DNA from: Glandiceps talaboti
Lineage: Eukaryota; Hemichordata; Enteropneusta; Spengelidae
DNA: 64,000 nucleotides
Assembly: GCF_964340395.1 (NCBI RefSeq)
Contig: NC_135549.1
Coordinates: 24,529,842 to 24,593,841, forward strand
Direction of reading: 5' to 3'
Under the pieces are notes generated by a model. The model saw only the letters and a program-made list of their open reading frames with translations, searched no databases and was not told where the DNA came from. Each line of letters opens with the position of its first letter. Within the stretch, counting starts at the first letter, position 1. The position numbers and the translations under genes were made by a program. Below are positions 11,776 to 36,656 of this stretch, one piece after another.

Positions 11776-12880
11776 GTGCACAATGACAAACCTTTCTTTG
11801 TTTGGCCTAACGGCTACGGTAGTGATTGTGTTTTTTTTGTAATGCCACGCTTGTGCACAATGTCGTGTAAATGTTAACACTTACTTTGAAATGATTCAAT
11901 TATTTTTGTATTGAACACGGATGTCTATAAATTACAAAATAAAAATGCACTTGACTTCGTACGTACGTATACCATTTTTGATTCAGAATTAATTTATTTC
12001 ACCGAATTGTTTTACAAATATTGCACCGACTGAGATAAATCATGTATCCCACTATTAATCATTTCAAATTGTTGGAGATGACTGAACTGAAATATATATA
12101 CTGACCGCAACAATCGAGCATTGCAACGGTACACGCTATACAACTCTTTACATTTCCTCGTCTAATTGCCATTTTGTCGATAGCGTGATTTTCTGAAATG
12201 CAAACAAATTCGCATCATATCTACCATTAATGTATTTGACAAATGAAAACAATTAGTGTCTGACTCAACCAATTAAATACTCAAAAAATAGTGCAGTAAT
12301 TTTAGATGTATCGATTGATGAAATATTTACAGAATTATTTTACTTAAGGCAAATGTCCGTTTCCGATAACATGACGTCAAATGATAGGTAGGTCGGAATT
12401 TTCTTTTCTTTTTCCTTTAATTTTTTAAAAATTACTTCGAGCTCAAGATAAGATATTCGTCGGTCATAATACTTCCGTGAGAGTTTGATGAGGTCTAAAC
12501 GCAGTAAATGAAGACAAAATTATAAATCTTAAACTATGGTTGGTCGTAAACACACTCTATGTTTTTTTTTATATTTAGGCTAGTCTAATAAACGCATGGT
12601 ACAATGGTGTCGATCAAGAAATCGAATATTCTTTATTTTTATGAGCATGATCATGTGATGATGATGCATGTGATGCGCCTAGACTGAAAATTCTATTTTA
12701 CGTGCCGAGAATTCCCGACTGTTTACCAGCCAAGTGTGACCACACCGTTGTTAAACATGAAGTATTTCAGCGAGGTGTGACCATCATAGTGGTGTTCACC
12801 GTTAGAAAATATGTCCAACGTTCCGCCAGGATTTAACTTACACAACTGTATAGAGTCAATTAATGAACACATTTCACGAC
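11776..12880. other. Intergenic, no recognised feature
   Basis: AT-rich with scattered T runs. I see no exon-like or repeat structure that I can name. Confidence 0.4.
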
Positions 12881-12889
12881 TAAATCGAC

Positions 12890-13110
12890 CGTGTGTATGA
12901 TACAAAGCTCCAATGACCCTGACAAGGACGTGCGTACACAGCGATTTGTTACGAGATACTGCGACCACAGTAACGTGTGGACTACACCTCGTTCATACTC
13001 ATTCTCAGTTACATTGACACACAAATCAAGTTGAGCGAAGCACTTGGTAAAGATTGTTACAAAGACCGACAAGGCTCTGTTGTTACGTCACACGAGTCCT
13101 TGTTGCCAGG
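12890..13110 (+). promoter_or_regulatory. Conserved upstream region of TRPC copy 1
   Basis: Shares blocks in the same order with 60480-60660 upstream of copy 4: GACCACAGTAAC followed by TGTGGACTA, and later AAGACCGACAAG followed by CTGTTGTTACGT. In copy 1 the last block continues TTACGTCA, a CRE-like site. Being upstream of first exons in two copies suggests a proximal promoter, but it could simply be duplicated flank. Confidence 0.4.
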
Positions 13111-13283
13111 GTAATGTATATACAAACGCGGTAGTGCAGTACATTGTACATTGTATGTCACCACTCATGCCGATCCGAGGCAACTGGTGCCAACTTCATC
13201 AATAGGCCGCACTCTTTTGTCCAGTCTATACAAATAAAGCTTTCCCTCTTCTATCACCCATTAAAAGCTTTCACTGTCACAAC

Positions 13284-13324
13284 AAAGTCACTACAAGGGG
13301 ACCATCCTCTTGTATTCTGTTGAT
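13284..13324 (+). promoter_or_regulatory. Conserved block just before the TRPC start codon
   Basis: GTCACTACAAGG, a variable C/T-rich stretch, then GTTGATATGG with the ATG. The same layout is at 33855, 45366 and 60792, so it is probably the 5' UTR or core promoter of the array genes. Confidence 0.5.
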
Positions 13325-26952
<13,628 letters not shown>

Positions 26953-27384
26953 TCATACGTAATTTACAATAAAAACATAATCAACTCTACAAATTGTATG
27001 TTGTATCATTTAGAAAGAATTCATTTTCCCTTCTAATAATACCATTCGTGAAATAACGACCACGCTGTATTTGTATCGGGTACAACAGCTTTTACAATTG
27101 AAACTCATCACCTATACGATTTTATTGTGATCGTTTCAATATAACGCTATTTTTCACAAACAAAAGGGGAAGTAAAGTGTTGATGTAAGCTTAATATATC
27201 TGTTGATGTAAGCTTAAACAATATTAAAAACTGCGCGGTACGACTGGCTGTGGTGATTATTAGAAATGTCGCATGGTGTGAAATAGATGCTGATTTAATA
27301 CTAAACACTAAACAACTTTAATGTCTATGATTTACTAACCCTGAACTTGTCACTCTTCAATTTAAAGTCATGTGCTGTACGTAC

Positions 27385-28665
27385 TTGTATTACAGATGAC
27401 ATATTCATAATTTTAGTAAATTACTTATTTTGACTATATTATTCGCTTCTGCGATTGAAAGGTCAGTAGACTTTCTCAAGGACATGAAATGTAGACTACA
27501 AGAGTATACTTTTTTTTCTTTTTCTTTTTTTTTTAATTTTTATTTTATTTACGTACAAAACAAAGAAGTACACAGCACACAAGGAAAAACAGAACGAAAA
27601 GAATATATAGAAAGGCTAGAGAAAATTTGACCTGCATCCAAAGAGTTTGATTTTGTGGAAAAAACAACAGCTAAACTTCAACTAATTACGTGTTCGTATT
27701 TACACAAAATTGGTGCAAAGGTAGCCACTTCATTTGATGGAAATTTACTTTATCATTTGCCCCAGCATTAAATAGTTCTATATTATATATGTTACAAAGT
27801 AATAAATCGAATTCCCTTAAGGATGGTTTCTGTTCCTTTAATTTTACCCAGTAGATATATTTCCGAATAACTAAAGAAACAAAATTTATAATCACTCTTT
27901 CTTGTGGGTCACCAAGAATCATACATAGCTTAGACGGAAATGACGACAAACTTAGCGAATTACCCATTACATTGATAACTTCGCCCCACAGGGCCTTAGT
28001 ATCCTTACATTAAAAAAGGTGTTCCAACGTTTCTGGTTCTTCCTGACAAATCCCTCAAAGATATTTTGGGTACTTTGCTGGATTATAATGATAAAGTTGC
28101 TGATTTGTATAAAGAATATTATGTAAAAGCTTGAATTGGAATTCTCTTGACTTACTTTCATTGGAAACTTTAAAACTAAGCTCATACAACTTGTTTCAAT
28201 TTAGGATAGTGAAAGTTAAACATACAAGAGTATACTTAAGTCTGCAAGGCAACAGGCTACATTTCACACATAACTAGAATTCATATAGATCATTTGTCAA
28301 TGTTATTGGAAATAGGTATTAGGGCATGTCAACGCCCCTCTCAAAACTTAATATTGCCTGCAGTGATTATTCAGCCATACACAAGCGTTATGTAAATCTG
28401 GACGATAATGAAAAATAAAAGGGAGTTTAAACCTAGAGTAGAAGCAAGGGGGAACTTCCAAGGAGGCGAATGAACGAATTAACAGAGGCAAAGTGCTGTC
28501 ATGCTTCTTAGTGTATACTTTCGTCTGGATATAAATCTGTGTTATGTCTGCTTGCTAATTCCTTTAAGTCCAAGTAATCCCGTGTACAAGTGGAGACATG
28601 AGAGAAATTCGAGTATAGTTACATGATCTGCCAGCTAGGTGCCGAAATCAAAATTGTAACATTGG
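27385..28665 (+). mobile_element. Left LTR of a Ty3/gypsy element, truncated and interrupted
   Basis: 27385-27511 plus 28223-28665 match 33110-33640 in order (GACATATTCA, ACTAGAATTCATAT, TTCCAAGGAGGCGA, ATATAAATCTGTGTTATGTC). The two parts are split by an L1-like insertion. Its outer end is missing compared with the right LTR. The inner end is near ATTGTAACA, followed by TTGGTGGACAAACC, a possible primer-binding site. Confidence 0.7.
27512..28222 (-). mobile_element. 5'-truncated L1-like LINE with target-site duplication
   Basis: The 15-bp sequence TACAAGAGTATACTT is present at 27497-27511 and at 28223-28237. The insert begins with a T-rich run on the + strand (poly(A) tail in minus orientation). 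Minus-strand frames give ETLEHLF, then CKDTKALWGEVINVMG and a tail, as in the Cys-rich C-terminus of L1/Tx1-type reverse transcriptases. The matching uninterrupted sites are at about 33215 and 44958. Confidence 0.85.
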
Positions 28666-31602
28666 TGGACAAACCGAACTTGGACAAGGACCATTATGTG
28701 CGTAAAACAAGTTTGAACTTTACGAAGAATTGCTGACAACCTAAAGAAGAAAGAAATATAACGTGAGTAACAAAATAACACTATATTTAAGTGAAAATGG
28801 ATGAACTGAATCAACAGAACGTAACGAACATGAGTTTGATGATGTTATTAATGATCTGCGTTAAAGACTAAATACAAGAGATGTTGTTTCCGAACTAATT
28901 TCTCCAAAATACAGTGGGAATGAGAGTCTCGATTTCATGACCTGATAAATTTAATGCATATGTTTAGGAATATACTATTCGTGTAAAACACATGTGTTAT
29001 CAATGCCAAAGGGATCAAATTGAGTTATTAAGTCGATCTATTCAAGGACTACATCCCCCGATTGTTTGTCACAGTAAACCTCATAATCGAGGGATGTAGT
29101 CCTTGAACAGGCATGCACATTTGCCAAGAGATTTGAAATTATCGACAGTTTGTCTGACACTAATGGAAATACTATATGGATTTCAAAAAGACAGCATGGG
29201 ACAACTATAAACCTTTGACCTCAGTGAACTCCGAGGACAGTATACAATAAGGATGTATCGCCGTCAGACAGCTGCAACAGAGACTGGTGAATCAACAATC
29301 GCAACTGAAATGTTCATTAACTCAATGGGATGAACAGAAGGAATTCCTTAATGACATAGTCAGCGAGGAAAATATTTCTCACAATTATTTTCAATCTGAC
29401 TCTAACTTTCATGAGCCATTTTGTTGTCTAGAATATTTTTGAATGTACATGTTATACTGACAGACAACAGCACAACACTTTAACGTCAGAAATTGTTTTA
29501 GTCGATAATCTACTACAAATTTAAATTCAAGACGAAAATGTCACAATTGTCGACAGTATTGTCATATTGCTAGTCAGTGACGATATAAGCAACCATATTA
29601 AGACCTCTAACGCTACTGTGAAGCATGCAGGAGGTATCAATACAAATACGCCATATCATGCACAATAAACCTTAAGTAATGGAAATTGATGACTGTACAG
29701 TGTCAAATAACAACATGATCAGTGTTGACATATACAACCACAAAATTTCAGTCACAGGTGCGTCACAGTTTCTACGAATGTGTTGAAATTGATATCGTTT
29801 ACGAATTTCGAAATCACAACATCAATCTATAAATTTACATTCAGGTCATCAAATGCCAACTGTTGGAACTATAATTATAATTCAAGTCAGATGTGAGAGC
29901 CGTTGTATCAATATGCCAGTCCATCTAATTAGAAATTTACACAAGAATTTAATTATAGGGATGGAATTTTGACCAAACACAACGCTGTTACTGACATAGC
30001 CTGTCGAAAATTGTCACTTCCATTAAAGTAGAGAATATACATTTGCTATTGAGCACAGACCGGGTGCTGAAATTCCCCCATGCAGATTATCTATCAAGAC
30101 GTGAAATGCAAAAGATTCCGATTTTAGTACATCTGATATAGACACAAGTCGGACCCATTCAAACTGTTAATGTGTCATTCCCTCAGTATCGACTGTGGAT
30201 ATATCCATCAATACTATCATACCTGAAATTACACATATACAAACAAAAAAAGCTGATGATTCTATAGTTGATATAAGGTATTTATATGGGAAATCTGATA
30301 GTAAGTGAAGTTGCAAGAAGCCAATAAAATAACTCTCAAAACTAGGAGATTAATTCTTCACTTAATGACTTTATATATGTTGATGACTTCGACATGCGGT
30401 TAGGACAGATATCGAAATTGCAAAGAGTAGACCGACATATAAAGCCTACTATGGCATATTTGGAGAATGGTAAACTGCCAAGCGATGATAAGACTTTTAG
30501 TATGCACGAAAATTAATTCAAGGAGACGCGAACTATGTGTTAATTAAAACAATGTAATGATACCATTATTGGTCAACCGCAGGAAAGTCGTCCTTAGAAG
30601 GTGAAAGGTTGTAGACAACATGTCGTGCCTAAGACATTACAACTTTACATCCTGAAGCGAATTCATGATGATGTCCCGGGGGACATTTAGGAACCTTAAG
30701 GACATTACATGTAATCAGGACAAAACACTATTGGGGTAAATTTACTCCTTATAGATGTCAGTTATTGCCGATTCCTGTTAATGGTTTAGTGGATCGCATT
30801 GATTTTGATTTCTTAGGTAAGTTAAAGACTACGAATCCTTGGAAACAGAAACATTCTGGTAGTCAGAGTGTCTTTCCAAATTTACATGGGCATTTGCTCT
30901 TCCGAATATTATCGACGTATTATTAGGATATATTTTGTATATATGAATATGTTAGCGATGTATACGTGGGCTGTATATCTCCAATCTGTGTTATTCGCAT
31001 ATAGGGAAACTTCAATCTTGATGAAACAGAGGCGGTTAAGAAAACGCGCTATGATGCAACAGTGAATACGGCACATAGTATATTTTCGTCATCCGGCCGT
31101 AAAGGTTGGATGCAGTCCAAAGTTCCACCATCCATTTCAAGGATCATTTCGTATTCAGGAACAACTTTCACCTACCGATTTGAAACTTCAATATATTGAC
31201 AGTTCTAAGAAATACAAGAAGGCCATTCATGCAAATAGGTTAAAACATGCCTGTTTATGGTCTGACCGCCTTCTAAGTGGCAATACTAGTGGTATGTAAA
31301 CTTCAGATGATGAAGGAGTTAGTCAAGGAGATGATACGATAGTAGCTAGACTTTGGCAAGAGAAAACAAAGTACAAACTACCATATACAATCAGACAGGG
31401 AATTGTATAGCATCACACAGTACCAGAGTGATCCGGAACAACAAAAACATCAATTGCAGACTACGGCTTTTAAAACTTGGCTCGACAATGTACGTACACG
31501 AGGTAAGAGACAGAGAGTGGAACAGAGTGTTGATAATGACGTAGATAAAGCCAATGACAGCAATGATGACTATTTTGATACATAGAAAATTCTGAAAGGA
31601 GG
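28666..31602 (+). mobile_element. Ty3/gypsy internal region, decayed, reverse transcriptase deleted
   Basis: Fragments in the usual order are readable through many stops. A protease-end-like GMEF..KHNAVTDIA is at about 29955. An RNase H end-like IEHRPGAEIP..ADYLSR is at about 30050. An integrase zinc-binding segment (GGHLGTLRTLHVIRTKHYW) is at about 30680. An integrase core start (DRIDFDFLGKLKTT) is at about 30795. An integrase C-terminal segment with KVG.SPKFHHPFQGSFR is at about 31100. The protease and RNase H remnants are only about 50 bp apart, so the reverse transcriptase is gone. A purine run GAAAGGAGGG precedes 31603 and looks like the polypurine tract. Confidence 0.75.
29041..29107. 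repeat. 23-bp inverted repeat (strong hairpin)
   Basis: TTCAAGGACTACATCCC at 29041 and its complement GGGATGTAGTCCTTGAA ending at 29107 form arms of 23 bp with one mismatch and a 21-nt loop. It lies inside the dead gypsy element. Confidence 0.85.
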
Positions 31603-33640
31603 GTGTAAAAATGGTAGAGTGCAATATCTTATCAAGTGGGTCTGATCTTTGTTCAACAAAAAACTTTTGGGAGCCACGTCTGAATCTTAACAAGGCGGCA
31701 TTAGAGAGCTCCAATGGGCACAAGTTCAAATCACAGGATCACCAATTTTATTCGTAATCATTTTAGATACAAACATTGCACTCATATCATCGCATGTAAA
31801 ATGTTAAAGGAGAATAATTATCACTTGAGCTGTATGCACAATTTCTTGTGGTATTGATTCGAATGGGTATATTCAATTGCAAAGAGATAATGTCAACCTA
31901 ATCATGGTCGATCAAATTTCTTGTAATGAAAAGTTAGTTGACTCATTGAGGTTCTACTAATTCTGTTTAAGTCATTAACATACCTGTGATGTCGAATTTT
32001 AAACATGGGAAAACAGCCAAGATGCCTGTAATGTTTATATGATGACGTGTGGTTTCATACACGTCAGTTCTACTGCGCGACTGACCTTCTTGATGACTGC
32101 AGCAGCTGGCTAGTTAATTTAACTTAAAGATAGACATTAACAGATGTGAGAGTATACATTAGTAGTGTCTACGTTTAGAAAAGTGTGTTCAACTGTTGAT
32201 ACCATGGTAAAATCACAAGTCACTGGAATTAGTTTAATTGAACAATATTGACTGATGAACTTTTACCTGACTAAACACAGACGGCGTCATTGATATAAAA
32301 CGTTTAGGGCACAATTTTGTTTTCATAATACTTGATTTGCTCAGTTAAAAATTCTTATTTGGATATTAAATCACAGATATGGCATGCTGATATTGTTATC
32401 AGACAACTTTCAATGATGGCTTCATGAAATATTTAAGAGTTAATGTTTATTCATAGCACGGACGCCTAATGTAATCATTTTATTTTTAGGGGAAAGATAG
32501 AAGACTCATTTAGTCATAAACACAATGATTCGGATATACTTTGGTCAACATTATAAATTTCTTCTATTCATATTTGATCATGTTCAAATTTTATCTTTTA
32601 AAGATATAAAATTCCTAGCAATTAAATCTGAGAATTCTGTTGGTGAATGTATTTTTGTATGTTAGAGTTGTTGAACATAGTGGGGGCCCGTGCAGTATGT
32701 TATGAATGATTACTCAGTTTGTGTGAATGATTGCAAAATACTGACAAGTCAACGTGTACTTATGTTTGTGATGTGATTGAGAAGTACACAGTTCAATAGC
32801 CAGCTAAGGAAGTATTTATTCTACGATTCAATTTTCTACTTATTTTTGATGCCATTCAATATTTTATTTCTCTATTAATTCATTTGTTCATTGATTGAAA
32901 TGCATGTTGATGAAGTGGGTGTATCTGATTCTGAATTTGGATTTTAGCAATCTTAGCTTTCAAGTGTCGCAGAATTTTATATTCCTAACACTAAATATGA
33001 AACAGTAATAATTGATTCTTATTTTCACCATATTTTATGATAACTTGATGAAAATTTCTACTTGTAAGTTAATGACAACTTTTGCCAATATTTCAAATTT
33101 TACTTTCGTGTTACAGACGACATATTCACAATTTTAGTAAGTTACAAATTTTGACTATATTATGCCTTACTTCGATTGAAAAGTCAGTAGACTTTCTCAA
33201 GGACATGGAATCCAGATAACAAGAGCACACTTAAGTCTACGACAACAGTCTACATTTCACAAATAACTAGAATTCATATTAATCATTTATCAATTTTATC
33301 GTCAATAGCCATTAGGGCATGGCAACGCCTCCTCAAAACTTAATAGCTTTTGCATTGATTATTTGGCCTGCCATACACCAGCGTTATGTCAATTTGGACA
33401 TTAATGAAAATAAAAGAGGGTTTTACATTTAAAGCAGAAGTTAGGAGGCACTTCCAAGGAGGCGAGTGAACGAAACATAGGATGAGTGCTTTGCTATGCT
33501 TCGTCTGGATATAAATCTGTGTTATGTCAGCTCGCTAATTCCTTTAAGTCCAAGTAATCCCATGTACAAATGGAGCTATGAGAGTCATTCGAGTATATAG
33601 TTACATGATCTGCAAACTAGATACGGAGATCAAAAGAGCA
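31603..33640 (+). mobile_element. Right LTR of the Ty3/gypsy element (approximate bounds)
   Basis: Starts TGTAAAAATGG after a purine run. The 3' part (33110-33640) matches the left LTR, and 32430-33610 matches 44124-45320. The end is near GATCAAA at about 33630. The first 800 bp have no partner in this window, so the 5' limit is an inference. The end lies about 250 bp before the first exon of TRPC copy 2. Confidence 0.5.
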
Positions 33641-33854
33641 CTTTTCAAGTCTAAGCATAAAATCCACCAGCTGTGTTTATTATACAACTGATAACGGTTA
33701 GGCAGCCGCTGAATTATACAAATACGGTATATCATCACTCATATTGAGGCAACGAACGCCCACCTCATCAATACTCAAACGCTTTTTGAACAACCTATTC
33801 ATAAAGACATGGTTTTCTGTCAAGCCTTAAATGTAATGTTCTCTTCTGTTACCG

Positions 33855-33893
33855 AAATCACTACAAGGCGTCACCTTCTTATACTCAGTTGAT
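33855..33893 (+). promoter_or_regulatory. Conserved block before the start of TRPC copy 2
   Basis: AATCACTACAAGGCG followed by CAGTTGATATGG, as in copies 1 and 4. It sits 215 bp after the LTR end. Confidence 0.5.
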
Positions 33894-36560
33894 ATGGCAG
33901 TCTACAATCAGTCATCTCAGACAGTCTCCAGTACTGACGTCGAAATGGATCAGATTGCCACTAAAATGTCCACGCAAAGATACGAAGACGACGACTTTTT
34001 ACGACTGGTAGAAAAAGGTGAAGTTGGACAAGTGAAATTAATACTACAGGTAAGTAGAAGACAAACATATGCTTTGCTTAAACTCTCATGATCACTACCT
34101 CTTTCTCAATGCATGTATTCACCCGGAGACAGTACAGCAGCCATGTGTGGGCTTTCACTTCCTGTTCGCCAGAAGCCTTTTGAAGTTGACAGTAGAAAGA
34201 TGTCGTCCATGTTCCGTTCCTATCAAAGATTATCAACTCCTAAACGTGGCATCAGAACACTGCATTGTGACACTTTGTCAACTGTCGAATGATTAGTTTT
34301 ATCGACTTTTATCTCAGGATTTTGTATTTTCATTGCGTGAAAAAAATTCACCTATATTCGAAATCCATGCTTTCAGTTCGTATATTGAATGAAGTTCGTA
34401 AAGACGGACGTGCAGATACCATTGTCATCACAAACAGTTTACTGATGGACCGTGTCAATGGCTACTTAAGATGCAATTCAACGTGTACGTCTAATGAAAC
34501 GAGAAAAAAACAATAATAGCCTAGCCGTGTTGTTAGTACGGCACACTGTACGAAAAGTCAAATTTACCCACCTTTACCCAACCTGTGACCCACCTATAGC
34601 TAACCACCATCTCTATTCTGGGGTAATACGAGACGCGGTACCACTTTTGACTTGTCTACAACCCCCAGGTGAGAGATCACCGGGGGTAAATGAAGTCAAA
34701 GGTGGAACGTCGTCTCACGCTCACCACATTTACACATCCTCTGCCCAGGATTTACTATCACTTTTCGTATAGTGGCGGATGATTAAATTAGCATTCTTTG
34801 AATATAGAAATGTTCATAGTATACGTTGTTTTACAACATGGTTTTCGCGATTGACATAGAAAGGTAGGTAGACTGACATAGATAACATAATTATAAAGCG
34901 AATTGTCTTATAATCACATGAACTTAACGCCATTATTTTGGACCATAACTGTCAGCTATGGCCCAAAGTGGCCTTCCATAAAATCCCTAGTTCGCCAGAA
35001 TATTTCGGCCATCAACCATCTCGCAATCTGAGTTACGATTCTTCACGCTCTTAAATAAGTGTTAAAACAAATGATTGTTTCGGTGCCTTTTTAGACAAGG
35101 ACTGCCGACAATTTTCTCAATTGTTTTCTATAGGAAATAACATAACCTTACATAACAAGGGTCATGCAGCCTATACGGACCACATATTTGTTAATTATGA
35201 CCCCATGCTTTGGTCTGTTTTGTAAAACTGTCGACAGCTCCCATTTCATAATCTATAACGAGATTAGAAATGACATAAGGTTATCAAAGACACATAGTAC
35301 TGTATTTAATGATCAGAATTGTTCGCTAATAAGGCCTCTACTGACGTTCTTTCAATTACCTGTCTGATGCATATAATATGCCTTATTCAATGTTGTTGAA
35401 GAGACTTGAGTAGAGAGGTGATACATGATGTAGAATGTTAATGGGCCACAACGAGCTTTGAAAAGCCGATGCTTCTCTGCCTAAACCCCGGGCTAGCACT
35501 ATCACGATTCTCTCTATTCGTGTTAAACAGAATGTTGCTTCGGAGGTTGATACACTCTGTAACTCTAGGTATAAGTTACATCGAAGCCAAACTGAGACAA
35601 TTGCACTTACGATATATGCAGTTCAGCTAGGTTAAAGGGTAGCATTTTCCATTTTGTTGACATGTTGTTATCTCGATCTTCAGACTGAACACTACACATA
35701 ACACAATGACGCAAATGAATGCATATATGAATTACATTATTGCATTTGCTATTTTTTGTTTGCAATGTTTACGCTCAGGCAACAGCTGCATTTCCATGAT
35801 TGGCATTTAAAACGGAACGTCTACTTATAAAATTGACAGTACGTTTGTCTGTAAGATACGACATGTCGTGCCGCCATTCATCAAGGCGGAACGACACATA
35901 GTACATTGTCTTAGAGAACGAGCAGAATTAAAGCAGGGGGGGACACGAAAATATGCATAAAACCACACATTGCATTGCTGGCATTTCATCATACACTGCT
36001 CCAAAACACTTATTTAATGACTACAAACAAAATAGTACAAAGAAATACCACTTTCTACAAGTCTTAGAGAAGTAATCTGGTTACAGCCATTGGTATGGGC
36101 TAACGCAAAACAAGCGAGTAGATAAATGAAATGAAATAAGATTGAAATTTACTGAAATAAAATGTTGAGGTTGACAACTTCATTTCAGACCAGCTTCAAA
36201 TACACATCTCCAGGTTAATGTTGTCGCCATTATGGTATTTTTGTGTGTCTTTAAATCCATAGGCTGGAAGTGTAGACGTTAATTACGTTGGTATAAGGAA
36301 AAGGAAACCAGTAACGGCACTTCAAATTGCAGCGAACAACAACAATTTTCAAATGGTGAAATTATTACATGACAATGGCGCCCAGCCTTTGACTCAACCA
36401 AGAACACCAAATGGTATGTGTAATGCTGCACAGCCATAATGTTTTAGTAATATTTCTAAGTCTAATACATACTAACTCACATGAATGTTAGGGTTATAAT
36501 TTGGTGAGTGTTGATTTTAAAGGAATGTGATCATAGATTGCAAATAATGACGAAACATTC

Positions 36561-36656
<96 letters not shown>

